From: an uncultured Clostridia bacterium
Lineage (GTDB): Bacteria; Bacillota; Clostridia; Christensenellales; Borkfalkiaceae
Reading direction: 5' to 3'
NCBI GenBank assembly: GCA_947632195.1
Contig: CANROE010000007.1
Coordinates: forward strand, 1 to 64,000
Length of the DNA stretch: 64,000 nt
In this document: piece after piece, positions 43,781 to 52,115 of the stretch
How positions within the stretch are numbered: position 1 is the first letter of the stretch
How the letters are laid out: each line of letters starts with the position of its first letter
Made by a program: the position numbers and the translations under genes
Notes under the pieces: generated by a model
What the model saw: the letters and a program-made list of their open reading frames with translations, nothing else
Told to the model about the DNA's origin: nothing
The model's database searches: none

Positions 43781-45181
43781 ATGCTGCGCAGACGTCTTTT
43801 GCGCAGGCTGTTTCCGTGCGGCCTCGCGCTCTTTCTTCTCCTCGGAGCGGGGATATTTCTCGCCGTAAAATTGCCTGCGGCGCTTGCCCCCATCGCGGCG
43901 GGAGAACGTGTGCTCTCCCTGTGCGCGGCGCTCTATATTCTCGCCCGTTCGCCCGCAGAATGCAAAACGTATCGACTTTTGCTGCTTACGGTGCCGTGGT
44001 TGGGCGGGATTTTTTGCTTTTTTCTGCGCGGGGAGACCCCTCCTCCCCCCGCTGCCCGCGTGCCGCTCGGGACGGGCAGGATGACGGCGTTCGCCTCGCT
44101 GGCGGCCGCAGGGGGAATGCGCTCCGGCTGCGCCGCACATGCGGAATACTTTCCGACGGGCGCGGCGATGTATCCGCGCCTGCTCGCCGACCTGCGCGCC
44201 GCAAAAAAAGAGATCTTCCTCGACTACTACATTCTTGCGCGGGGAAAGTTTTTTGATGACGTATTGCAAATTTTGGAGGAAAAAGCGGAAAAAGGGCTGA
44301 GCGTCAAACTGATCTACGACGATTTCGGCTGCGCGAAACTGCCGCGCAAGTTTGCCCGCAGGCTGCGGGCGCGGGGGATTGCCGCAACGGTATTCGGGCC
44401 GCTCCGTCCCTTCGCTCTCTCACGGCTGAATGCGCGCGACCACCGCAAACTCGCCCTCATCGACCGCACGGCCGCCTACTTGGGCGGCGTCAACCTTGCG
44501 GACGAGTACATCGGCGAAAAGATCCGTTTCGGGCATTGGAAGGACACGGCGGTGCGACTGAGCGGGGACGTCTGCGCGCAGTTTGCCCTCCTCTTCGGCG
44601 AAAAGACGGCTCCTGCGGAGCCCCCTTCTGCGGACGCTCTCCCAAACGCCCTTCCCTGCGTCCCCTTTGCGGACGGCGCGGGCACGGCGCAACGGACGGG
44701 GGAAGAGGTACTCTTCCGGTTCGTCTCCTCCGCAGAAGAGACCCTTGAAATCTGCACTCCCTATTTCGTGCCGAGCGAACGGCTGCTCTACGCCCTGCAA
44801 AACGCGGCGCGCGCGGGCGTGAAAGTACGGCTCATGCTCCCCCATATCCCCGACAAGCGGAGCGTGCTCCTTCTCTCCCGCCACTATGCGCGCAAACTGC
44901 TCGCCGCAGGCGGGGAGGCGCGGGAGTACACGGCGGGGTTTTTGCACGCCAAGAGCATGACGGCGGACGGGAAATACGCCTATCTCGGCTCTTACAACCT
45001 CGACCGCCGCAGCCTCTTTACGCAGGCGGAGTGCGGGGCGGTGCTCGAAAGCGCCTCCTTTGCCGCCGACGCCGTGCGGGATTTCGACGAGATCTGGAAA
45101 ACGGGCTCCCCCATCGCCAAGGAAAAGCCCGCCGAAAAATTGTTGCGCATTCTGCTCCTGCCGTTTGCGCCGTGGATATAA
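43781..45181 (+). CDS. cls: Cardiolipin synthase (phospholipase D family)
   Basis: Condenses phosphatidylglycerol into cardiolipin at the membrane. 466 residues; two or three N-terminal membrane helices, then two HKD motifs: RDHRKLALID (about 215) and FLHAKSMTADGKYAYLGSYN (about 385). No strong ribosome binding site is seen 22 bases after the preceding stop. It heads a cls-HAD-yfcE run. Confidence 0.9.
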   Translation: MLRRRLLRRLFPCGLALFLLLGAGIFLAVKLPAALAPIAAGERVLSLCAALYILARSPAECKTYRLLLLTVPWLGGIFCFFLRGETPPPPAARVPLGTGRMTAFASLAAAGGMRSGCAAHAEYFPTGAAMYPRLLADLRAAKKEIFLDYYILARGKFFDDVLQILEEKAEKGLSVKLIYDDFGCAKLPRKFARRLRARGIAATVFGPLRPFALSRLNARDHRKLALIDRTAAYLGGVNLADEYIGEKIRFGHWKDTAVRLSGDVCAQFALLFGEKTAPAEPPSADALPNALPCVPFADGAGTAQRTGEEVLFRFVSSAEETLEICTPYFVPSERLLYALQNAARAGVKVRLMLPHIPDKRSVLLLSRHYARKLLAAGGEAREYTAGFLHAKSMTADGKYAYLGSYNLDRRSLFTQAECGAVLESASFAADAVRDFDEIWKTGSPIAKEKPAEKLLRILLLPFAPWI

Positions 45182-45183
45182 AG

Positions 45184-45978
45184 ATGATAAAATTGATCGC
45201 GACCGACCTCGACGGCACTCTGCTCGACGACGAAAAGCGGATGCCGCAGGAAATTTTCGGGCTCATCGGACAACTTCACGAGAGAGGGATCCTCTTCGCC
45301 CCCGCTAGCGGGCGGCAATACGCCAATCTCAAAACCCTCTTTGCCCCCGTCTGGGACAAACTGCTCTTCATCTGCGAGAACGGCGCGCTCGTGAAATATC
45401 GCGGCAAGACGCTTTGGCTCGACCCCGTGCCCGAGGACTGCGTACGGGACGCCCTGCAAGCGATCCGCGCCATTCCCCGCGTCTATCCCATGCTCTGCGG
45501 AGAGAACTGCGCATACATAGAAAACGGCGAAGAGCCCTTCTCTTCCTACGCCCATTTCGCCTACACCAACTGCGAGCGGGTGGAAGCGCTCGAACAGGTC
45601 CTCGGACGGGAAAAGATCTGCAAGATCGCGGTGTACGACGAACTGCCCGCCTCCGAGCATTGCCTCAGGCTCCTGCCCTCCCGTCTGCCCGCCCTGCGCA
45701 CGGCGATCTCGGGCTTTGATTGGGTGGACGTCTCCGCCCCCACCGCCGACAAGGGAAGGGCCATCGACTTTATCCGCGCTCATTTCGGCTTCAAGCGGGA
45801 GGAGTGCGCCGCGTTCGGCGACCATATGAACGACTACGAAATGCTCCTTTCGTGCGGCTATTCCTATGTGACCGAAAACGCCTATCCCCCCTTGAAAACG
45901 CATATCCCGAACGTCATTCCCTCGAACAACGAGAAGGGCGTTCTGCAAAAGATCAAAGAACTCATGGAGGACGCATGA
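45184..45978 (+). CDS. Cof-type HAD phosphatase
   Basis: 264-residue sugar-phosphate-type phosphatase. HAD motif I is DLDGTLLDDEK, the Lys motif is in TADKGRAIDFI, and motif III/IV is FGDHMNDYEML. ATG 45184 is two bases after the cls stop; the longer track ORF overlaps cls in another frame. Substrate unknown. Confidence 0.9.
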   Translation: MIKLIATDLDGTLLDDEKRMPQEIFGLIGQLHERGILFAPASGRQYANLKTLFAPVWDKLLFICENGALVKYRGKTLWLDPVPEDCVRDALQAIRAIPRVYPMLCGENCAYIENGEEPFSSYAHFAYTNCERVEALEQVLGREKICKIAVYDELPASEHCLRLLPSRLPALRTAISGFDWVDVSAPTADKGRAIDFIRAHFGFKREECAAFGDHMNDYEMLLSCGYSYVTENAYPPLKTHIPNVIPSNNEKGVLQKIKELMEDA

Positions 45979-46511
45979 AATATCTCATCGCATCGGACAT
46001 TCACGGCTCGGCATACTATTGCCGCCTCTTGAAGGAACGCGCGGAGGAGGAGGCCCCCGATAAGATCCTTCTTCTCGGCGACCTTCTGTACCACGGCGCG
46101 CGCAACCCCCTGCCGCCCGAATATTCCACCCTCGGCTGCGCGGAAATTCTCAACGGCATGAAAGAAAAACTGTTGTGCGTCAAAGGCAACTGCGACAGCG
46201 ACGTGGACACCCTCGTGCTCGACTTCCCCATCGGCGCGGACTATTGCATACTTCCCCTCCCGAACGGCAGGACGGCGGTGTTTACCCACGGACACAACAC
46301 GCCCGCCCGCCTCAAAAAGGGAGACGTGCTCTTTAACGGGCATTTCCATGTGCCCGCCTTCGAGGAGCGGGAAAACTGCACCTATGTGAACTGCGGGTCG
46401 GTGTCCATTCCGAAGGAAGATTCCCCCCATTCCTATCTGGTTTTGGAAGGGCTTTCCCTTGCTTGGAAGAAGGTGGAAAACGGGGAAATTTATATGCGTG
46501 CGAATTTGTAA
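45975..46511 (+). CDS. yfcE: YfcE-type metallophosphodiesterase
   Basis: 178 residues with SDIHGS, LLGDLLYHG, VKGNCDSD, THGHN and NGHFHVP, the metal-ligand set of YfcE-like phosphodiesterases (active on artificial phosphodiesters; natural substrate uncertain). The ATG overlaps the HAD stop (ATGA), which fixes this start over the longer ORF from 45720. Confidence 0.9.
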   Translation: MKYLIASDIHGSAYYCRLLKERAEEEAPDKILLLGDLLYHGARNPLPPEYSTLGCAEILNGMKEKLLCVKGNCDSDVDTLVLDFPIGADYCILPLPNGRTAVFTHGHNTPARLKKGDVLFNGHFHVPAFEERENCTYVNCGSVSIPKEDSPHSYLVLEGLSLAWKKVENGEIYMRANL

Positions 46512-46539
46512 AAATTCCGCGAAAATTTTCGCCAACCTC

Positions 46540-46568
46540 TTGACATTTCCCCCGAAAGCGTGTAGAAT
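46540..46568 (+). promoter_or_regulatory. Promoter of small membrane protein 1
   Basis: TTGACA (46540-46545), 17 bases, TAGAAT (46563-46568), close to the promoter of the paralog at 47462-47490 (same TGTGTAGAAT/CGTGTAGAAT core). Confidence 0.75.
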
Positions 46569-46597
46569 GATACTATCAAAATAAAGGAGAAATGATT

Positions 46598-46828
46598 ATG
46601 GCTACATGGTTTAACAAACAAAGCAGACTTGTTCAGATCATCTTGCTTTTGATCCCTTTTGTCAACTGGGTCGTTGAGATCCTCGTCAGATGGTCGGCGT
46701 TCCTGAAAACGAAGAGCATTGTAACGTTGGTCGTTGCGATCCTTTGCACCTTCTTCGGGCTTGCATTCGGCTGGATCGACCTCATCTGGTGCCTGCTCTT
46801 CAAGCATCTCATCTTTGCAAACGCATAA
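46598..46828 (+). CDS. Small two-helix membrane protein 1
   Basis: 76 residues, two transmembrane helices separated by a short basic loop: LVQIILLLIPFVNWVVEIL then a second helix ending in WIDLIWCLLF. AAGGAG eight bases before ATG 46598 favours this start over 46592. Paralogous to the gene at 47525. The topology resembles YqaE/Pmp3 proteolipids but the sequence does not match them. Function unknown. Confidence 0.75.
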   Translation: MATWFNKQSRLVQIILLLIPFVNWVVEILVRWSAFLKTKSIVTLVVAILCTFFGLAFGWIDLIWCLLFKHLIFANA

Positions 46829-46842
46829 AAGAACAAAAGCGG

Positions 46843-46869
46843 CCCGCTCAACCCGAGCGGGTCTTTTTT
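46843..46869 (+). terminator. Terminator of small membrane protein 1
   Basis: CCCGCTC pairs with GAGCGGG, followed by TCTTTTTTG, 14 bases after the stop. Confidence 0.85.
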
Positions 46870-46893
46870 GTTGCGCGAAAGAAGGAGCAAGAA

Positions 46894-47395
46894 AGGCTGT
46901 CCCTCGCGCGTTCCGCGCGGGGGAGAGTACCCGAACGCAGTGAGAGGGAAGGGGAGGGATTCCCTTGCTGTCCCTCGCGCGAAACGCGCGGGGGAAAGTG
47001 GCGCGTAAGCGCCCAAAGGGGGGACGACATTCTTCGCCAGTCCCAATCTGTCATTTCGAGCGGAACGAAGTGGAGTCGAGAAATCTCGCCTTGTTATAAT
47101 GCGGTAGAGATGTCTCCACTTCGGTACTTCGCCTTTGGCTCGTGCCGCCCTTAGACAACATAGAACGTGCGGGCGGGGCGACATGACATTTGGGAATGGT
47201 TTTCATTTTTTCCTTGCTGTCCCTGAAAGGGAAAGTGGCATGAGCGGAGCGAATGCCGAAAGGGTTCTGCAAGGTCTCTGAAAACCCCTCAGTCTCGGCT
47301 GGCGCCTCGCCAGCTCCCCTGCAAGGGGCGCCAAGTGGTGCCCCCTTCCCTACCCCCCCCCAACAAGTCGGGGGCAGCTTGAATTGCCCTCCCCT
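46894..47395. repeat. Composite C-C-A-C-B repeat block between the two small membrane proteins
   Basis: Two family C units (46894-47025), a full family A element (47049-47190), a third family C unit (47213-47275) and family B (47286-47350), then a GGGGGTAG-type tail. The last C-B segment is nearly the same as 40010-40140. No gene is seen in 46870-47461. Confidence 0.8.
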
Positions 47396-47461
47396 CGCGC
47401 TGCGGGGGCAGCTTTTGGTGACATATTTGCGCAAAAAAGTACAAAAAATTTTGTCATTCGG

Positions 47462-47490
47462 TTGACTTTCCGCCGCAAAGTGTGTAGAAT
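47462..47490 (+). promoter_or_regulatory. Promoter of small membrane protein 2
   Basis: TTGACT (47462-47467), 17 bases, TAGAAT (47485-47490). Confidence 0.75.
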
Positions 47491-47524
47491 AATAGCAAAA
47501 GAAAAAATAAGGAGATGAAATTAT

Positions 47525-47764
47525 ATGAATTTCGACACTTGGTTCCATAACCAAAACAAACTTGTACAGATCATTTTGCTTATCATTCCCTTCGTCGGCT
47601 GGATCCTCGACCTCCTCGTCCGCTGGTCCGCCTTCCTGAAAAAGCAGACGACCGTCAACCTCATTATGGCGCTCGTCATCACCATCTTCGGCGGATTCTG
47701 GATCCTCACCATCCTCGACGCCGTCATGATCGCACTCAACAACAAACTCTTCCTCGAAGAATAA
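47525..47764 (+). CDS. Small two-helix membrane protein 2
   Basis: 79 residues, clearly paralogous to the 46598 gene: NKLVQIILLIIPFVGWILDL and LLVRWSAFLKK match it closely, while the second helix is diverged. AAGGAG lies upstream. The two copies are about 700 bases apart on either side of a repeat block, suggesting local duplication followed by repeat insertion, or duplication mediated by repeats. Confidence 0.75.
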   Translation: MNFDTWFHNQNKLVQIILLIIPFVGWILDLLVRWSAFLKKQTTVNLIMALVITIFGGFWILTILDAVMIALNNKLFLEE

Positions 47765-47779
47765 CAAAGACATGCAAAA

Positions 47780-47804
47780 GGGCTCCCGCGCGGAGCCCTT
47801 TTTG
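47780..47804 (+). terminator. Terminator of small membrane protein 2
   Basis: GGGCTCC pairs with GGAGCCC and is followed by TTTTTG. Confidence 0.85.
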
Positions 47805-47827
47805 CGTGCCGTAAAATACGAAAAAGA

Positions 47828-48880
47828 TCAAAGATCGAACGCGATGGCGGTAATATCGTCGTCGAACGCGCCGCAGAATTCCCGCAGCGCCTCTTTCAGC
47901 CGTTCGATGAACCGCTCCGCGCCCGCGCTCTTTTGCAAAATGCTCTCCACCCGTTCGAGCCCGAACTGTTCCCCCTTGTCGTTGCGGCTCTCGATCACGC
48001 CGTCGGTGAGCAGCACGAGAATGTCCCCTCGGCGGTAGGAGATCGTCCTGTCCTCATAGCCGAAGTCGGGGATCCAATTCGAGACGGGGGGCGCGCTCAT
48101 CACGATCTCGTCGATCCCCGCGTCGCTTTTGAGAAGCAGGGGCGCGTTGTGCCCCGCCACGCAGTAGCGGACCCGCCGCTCCTCCTCTTCAATGCGCACG
48201 GCCGCCGCCGTGATGTACGAACGCTCGTCGAGATTGAGTTCGCGGTACTTTTTGCTCAGCGTCCTGAGCGCCTTTGCGGGAGAGGGCTCGCTCCTGTCCC
48301 ACCCCGCTTTGACGAACGCGGAGAGCATGCCCGCCGAAATGCCCTTGCCCGACACGTCGGCAAGGAGCCCCATCGTGCAGTTCCCCTGCAAATAGACGTC
48401 GGGAAGATCCCCGCCGATCTCGCGGCAGGGCTCGAACATAAAGGAGTAGGGCACGCCGCCGAAGGGCGTCGCGGGCGGGAGAAGGCGCTGCTGGATGTCC
48501 TGCGCGGAGTACATTTCCCGCGCGATCTCCGTCTCATAAGAGCCGTCCACCACCCCTAAATACAGCTTGCCGAGGGGCTGCACCTTGATGCGCAGGGGCA
48601 CGTTCTCCCCCGCCGCGTTGCGCAGGACGACGAGACGGAAGGCGAGCCCGTGATTGGCGATCGCCTCCTGAAAGAGGGCGCGCATGGGACAGAAGGCGCA
48701 CTTTTCGCCGCCGCCGCAGTCCGCCTCCGCACAGCCGATGGCGTCCTTTAACGTGCCTTTGCCCTTGGACATCGGAAAATAGTCCCGAAACGCGCGGCTT
48801 GCATAGCGCACTCTGAGATTTTTGTCCACCACGATCGCCGCCGTGGGCAGATTGTTGAGAATGTTTCGGTAGAGATTCAT
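47828..48880 (-). CDS. PAS-domain PP2C/SpoIIE-type serine phosphatase
   Basis: 350 residues. The N-terminal PAS domain (NILNNLPTAAIVVDKNLRVR) contains a Cys cluster, CAEADCGGGEKCAFC, typical of a PAS subgroup thought to bind a cofactor or metal. A C-terminal RsbU/SpoIIE phosphatase follows, with EIGGDLPDVY, LLADVSGKGISAGM and LLTDGVIE. Such proteins dephosphorylate anti-sigma-factor antagonists; no partner genes are nearby. ATG 48880 follows AGGGGA; the 421-residue track ORF extends into dagK in another frame. Confidence 0.88.
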   Translation of the reverse strand: MNLYRNILNNLPTAAIVVDKNLRVRYASRAFRDYFPMSKGKGTLKDAIGCAEADCGGGEKCAFCPMRALFQEAIANHGLAFRLVVLRNAAGENVPLRIKVQPLGKLYLGVVDGSYETEIAREMYSAQDIQQRLLPPATPFGGVPYSFMFEPCREIGGDLPDVYLQGNCTMGLLADVSGKGISAGMLSAFVKAGWDRSEPSPAKALRTLSKKYRELNLDERSYITAAAVRIEEEERRVRYCVAGHNAPLLLKSDAGIDEIVMSAPPVSNWIPDFGYEDRTISYRRGDILVLLTDGVIESRNDKGEQFGLERVESILQKSAGAERFIERLKEALREFCGAFDDDITAIAFDL

Positions 48881-48881
48881 A

Positions 48882-49742
48882 CTATCCCCTGAACATTTTG
48901 AGCGCCCCGTGAACGATCTCCGCGCGGAAAGAGCTGCTCTCGTGGAGTTCGCCGTCGTATTGGGCGGTGAAGGGCGGCTCCATCTCCAATACGGCCTCGC
49001 GGCACAGAATGTGGCGGGCGTACGGCAGGGAGAGCACCTTCCCGCGCATGAGCTTGATGAGCGGGACAAGTTTGTGCTTGGGGCACTCCACATAGACGAG
49101 TTCGAGTTGTCCGTCGTCGATCTTTGCGGGCGGGCAGATGGGAATGCCGCCTCCGAAACGGCTCCCGTTGCACACGGCGGCGAGGAGAAAGTTGCCCTCT
49201 TCGCTCCCGCCGTTTGCGGAAATTTTCATCTTCAACCCGCCGAACTTGCGCAGCGAGGTGAGCAGGGAAAGAAAATATTTGCTCTTGGCGCGGAAGTGTT
49301 TCATGCGCTCGCAGCGGAGAAGAATATCCACGTCGATCCCCACGCCCGCGATGTTGAGGCTGCGCAGCCCGTTTGAAAAGGAGAGATAGTCGGTAAAGAC
49401 GGGCTCCTTCCCCAAAATGAGGTCGAGCGCTTTGATCCCCTGCGGAATGCCCGCTGCGGCCGCAAAGTCGTTGCCCGTCCCCGCAGGGATCAGCCCGAGC
49501 GTACACGCCGCAGGGTCTTTGAGCCCGCACAGCACGCCGTTCAGCGTGCCGTCTCCGCCCACCACGACGATGATAGGCGATCCGTCCGAGGCGGAAATTT
49601 TCGCCGCAAGCTCCCCGCCCTCCCCCTTATGGGAGGTGACGAAAAAACGGTAAGGGAGCTTTTCGCGCTCCATGCGCGCCTTGATCTCTTCAAACAGTTT
49701 TGCCTTCTTCCCCTTTAAGGGTTTTGCGATAAAGTAAAACAT
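48882..49742 (-). CDS. Diacylglycerol/lipid kinase (DagK/YegS family)
   Basis: 286 residues. The kinase motif GGDGTLNGVL (about 62-71) and IPAGTGNDFA are diagnostic; the C-terminal domain has KIDDGQLELVYV. It probably recycles diacylglycerol to phosphatidic acid at the membrane. It is immediately upstream of the PAS phosphatase (one base apart) and diverges from cca. Confidence 0.92.
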   Translation of the reverse strand: MFYFIAKPLKGKKAKLFEEIKARMEREKLPYRFFVTSHKGEGGELAAKISASDGSPIIVVVGGDGTLNGVLCGLKDPAACTLGLIPAGTGNDFAAAAGIPQGIKALDLILGKEPVFTDYLSFSNGLRSLNIAGVGIDVDILLRCERMKHFRAKSKYFLSLLTSLRKFGGLKMKISANGGSEEGNFLLAAVCNGSRFGGGIPICPPAKIDDGQLELVYVECPKHKLVPLIKLMRGKVLSLPYARHILCREAVLEMEPPFTAQYDGELHESSSFRAEIVHGALKMFRG

Positions 49743-49771
49743 ATTTCCCCCGCAAAACTTTTCCGCGTATC

Positions 49772-49823
49772 ATTATACAACATTCCGCGAAGAATTGCAA
49801 TTTGTTTTGAAAGCTGGTATAAT
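49772..49823. promoter_or_regulatory. Divergent dagK/cca promoters sharing one -35 hexamer
   Basis: TTGCAA at 49795-49800 is its own reverse complement. Rightward: 17 bases then TATAAT (49818-49823) for cca. Leftward: 17 bases then TATAAT on the minus strand (49772-49777) for the lipid kinase. The arrangement is ATTATA-N17-TTGCAA-N17-TATAAT. Confidence 0.8.
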
Positions 49824-49856
49824 ATTCTTCACGGAAATCTTTTTTCCGCCGATAAT

Positions 49857-51206
49857 ATGATGAAACCGACCATTCCCGAAAACTTGATCGCGCTCGCAAA
49901 CGCCTGCGAAAAGCCGCTCTATCTCGTGGGCGGGAGCGTGAGAGACTTTCTCTGCGGCTGTCCCATCACCCCCCGCACCGACTTCGACCTCGCCTCCCCC
50001 ATGCCCGAAGAGGAGCTCCTCGCCGCCGCACGCAGCTGCGGTTTTACCGTGACCTCCGTCTACCGCAACACGGGCACCGTAAAACTTGCCGACCCCCAAA
50101 ACATCGGCTACGAGTTCACCCGTTTCCGCTCTGACAAATATGTGCGCGGCATGCACTCCCCTGCGGAGATCACCTTCACCGAGGACATCTTCACCGACGC
50201 CCGCCGCCGCGATTTTTGCGCAAACGCCGTCTATTACGACCTCAAAAGACAGGAATTTGCCGACCCGCTCGGCGGCATTGCCGACATCGGCAAAAAGATC
50301 CTGCGCACCGTCGCGCCCGCCTCCAAGGTGTTCGGCGAGGACGGGCTCAGGCTCATGCGGCTCGCCCGTATCGCCGCCCAGACGGGCTTTTCTCCCGATG
50401 AAGAGTGCCTCGCGGGGGCAAAGGAGCACTGCGCGCTCATCCGAGACATCGTGCCCGAGCGCATCTTTTCCGAGCTCATGCTCCTTCTGCGGGCGGACGA
50501 AAAACACGAGGATAGGACGGCAGTCTATCGCGGGCTGTGCATTCTGCGGGACACGGGGGTCCTCAAAGAGATCCTGCCCGAACTCGCCCTCGGCGAGGGA
50601 ATGGCGCAGCGGCCCCAATTCCACGACCACGACGTTCTGGAACACTCCCTGCGCTGTGCGATGTACGCGCCCGCCGAGGTCCGCCTTGCCGCCCTTCTGC
50701 ACGACGTGGGAAAGCCCTATTGCTATCTCCGCGACGGGAATTATCACGCCCACGCCGAGGAGGGAGAACGGCTCGCGCGGGACATTCTCACCCGCTTGAA
50801 AGCCCCAAAAAAACTCACGGAGGAGGTCTGCGCCCTCGTGCGGCTGCATATGCGGGACTACGACCTCTGCATGCGGGAGGGAAAACTCCGCGCCGAGTTT
50901 GTGGAAAATTATCCCCTCCTCCCCAAACTCTTCCTCATCAAACAGGCGGACTATTCCGCCTGCAAGGACGATCTTTCGGAGGCGCCCGTGCTGAAAAAAT
51001 GGCGGGCGCTGCTCGAAAAAATGGAGAGCGAGGGCGTACCCTTCACCCTCTCCGCGCTCGCCGTGAACGGCGACGACCTGCTCGCCGCAGGCGTTCCCCC
51101 GCAGGACGTGGGCAAAACGCTGCACGGGTTGCTGCTCCGCTGCGCGCAGGACGGCAGGCTGAATACGCGGGAAAAACTGTTAAAACACCTCGCTAAGGAC
51201 AAATAA
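49857..51206 (+). CDS. cca: CCA-adding tRNA nucleotidyltransferase with HD domain
   Basis: Adds or repairs the 3' CCA of tRNA. 449 residues. The nucleotidyltransferase head has LVGGSVRDFLCG and TDFDLAS (metal Asp pair), then RRRDFCANAVYYD. A C-terminal HD domain contains LLHDVGKPYC. No strong ribosome binding site is visible before the tandem ATG codons at 49857/49860. Confidence 0.94.
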   Translation: MMKPTIPENLIALANACEKPLYLVGGSVRDFLCGCPITPRTDFDLASPMPEEELLAAARSCGFTVTSVYRNTGTVKLADPQNIGYEFTRFRSDKYVRGMHSPAEITFTEDIFTDARRRDFCANAVYYDLKRQEFADPLGGIADIGKKILRTVAPASKVFGEDGLRLMRLARIAAQTGFSPDEECLAGAKEHCALIRDIVPERIFSELMLLLRADEKHEDRTAVYRGLCILRDTGVLKEILPELALGEGMAQRPQFHDHDVLEHSLRCAMYAPAEVRLAALLHDVGKPYCYLRDGNYHAHAEEGERLARDILTRLKAPKKLTEEVCALVRLHMRDYDLCMREGKLRAEFVENYPLLPKLFLIKQADYSACKDDLSEAPVLKKWRALLEKMESEGVPFTLSALAVNGDDLLAAGVPPQDVGKTLHGLLLRCAQDGRLNTREKLLKHLAKDK

Positions 51207-51261
51207 AATGCGCCGCACCCCCGAATTTTTACGAATTTTGCGCAAACCCGCCAAAAACGCG

Positions 51262-51290
51262 TTGACTTGTCCGCAAAAATAGTGTAAAAT
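51262..51290 (+). promoter_or_regulatory. rpsF-ssb-rpsR promoter
   Basis: TTGACT (51262-51267), 17 bases, TAAAAT (51285-51290), about 60 bases before rpsF. Confidence 0.75.
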
Positions 51291-51349
51291 AATGGAACAA
51301 ACCTTGCGTGCCCTTTGCGGTACGCCGAATAGACCGGGAGGTGAAAAAA

Positions 51350-51634
51350 ATGCAAAAGTACGAAATGCTCATTCTCCTCAACAGCGAGTTGACGGAAGAG
51401 GCGAGAGAGGCGGAGCTCGGAAAGTATTCCAAGATCGTCTCCGACATGGGCGGGACTGTGGAGTCCTTCGACAAATGGGGCGTGAAAAAGACGACCTATC
51501 CCATCAAATTCAAGTCGGACGCTTTCTACGCATTGATGACATTCGTCGCGGACGGACCCGTCGTTGCAGAGCTTGACCGTATTGCGGGCATCTCGGGCGA
51601 CTGCCTTCGCCGCATGATCACGAAAATCAACTGA
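51350..51634 (+). CDS. rpsF: Ribosomal protein S6 (bS6)
   Basis: 94 residues: MQKYEMLILLNSELTEEARE and WGVKKTTYPI are typical. ATG 51350 follows GGGAGGTG. First gene of the conserved rpsF-ssb-rpsR operon. Confidence 0.96.
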   Translation: MQKYEMLILLNSELTEEAREAELGKYSKIVSDMGGTVESFDKWGVKKTTYPIKFKSDAFYALMTFVADGPVVAELDRIAGISGDCLRRMITKIN

Positions 51635-51646
51635 CAAGAGGCAAGT

Positions 51647-52075
51647 ATGAACAAGGTGTTTTTGATCGGTAATCTCACGCGCGATCCCGAACTCACCGAG
51701 ACGGCGGGCGGGGTGAGCGTGTGCCACTTTGCGATTGCGGTAAACCGCAACTACACGGGCTCCGACGGCGAGCGCCAGACGGACTTTTTTAACGTGACCG
51801 CATGGCGCGGACTTGCCGACACCGTGGCGCGCTATACCAAAAAGGGCAACAAAGTGGCGGTGACGGGCAGTATCCAGATCCGCAACTACGAGGACAACCA
51901 GGGCCAGCGCCGCACGGCGGTGGACGTGATCGCTCAGGACATCGAGTTCCTCACCGCGAGAAACAGCGGATCGGACGAGTACGATCCCTCCGTTTCATCC
52001 GCACCCGCAGGCGCGCCTGCCAAAAAGAAACCCACCTTGCAGTCGTTTGACGACGACGGCGACATTCCGTTCTGA
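51647..52075 (+). CDS. ssb: Single-stranded DNA-binding protein
   Basis: 142 residues: OB-fold start MNKVFLIGNLTRDPEL and FFNVTAWRGLADTVARY; a flexible linker; the acidic partner-binding tip DDDGDIPF. Lies between rpsF and rpsR as usual. Confidence 0.97.
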   Translation: MNKVFLIGNLTRDPELTETAGGVSVCHFAIAVNRNYTGSDGERQTDFFNVTAWRGLADTVARYTKKGNKVAVTGSIQIRNYEDNQGQRRTAVDVIAQDIEFLTARNSGSDEYDPSVSSAPAGAPAKKKPTLQSFDDDGDIPF

Positions 52076-52115
52076 AAAACGGGACCATTTCTAAATCATC
52101 AAGGAGAATTTCATC

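Noticed and set aside
45031-45183. Longer start for the HAD phosphatase
   Set aside because: The extension reads the cls 3' end in another frame; ATG 45184 gives the normal DLDGT N-terminus.
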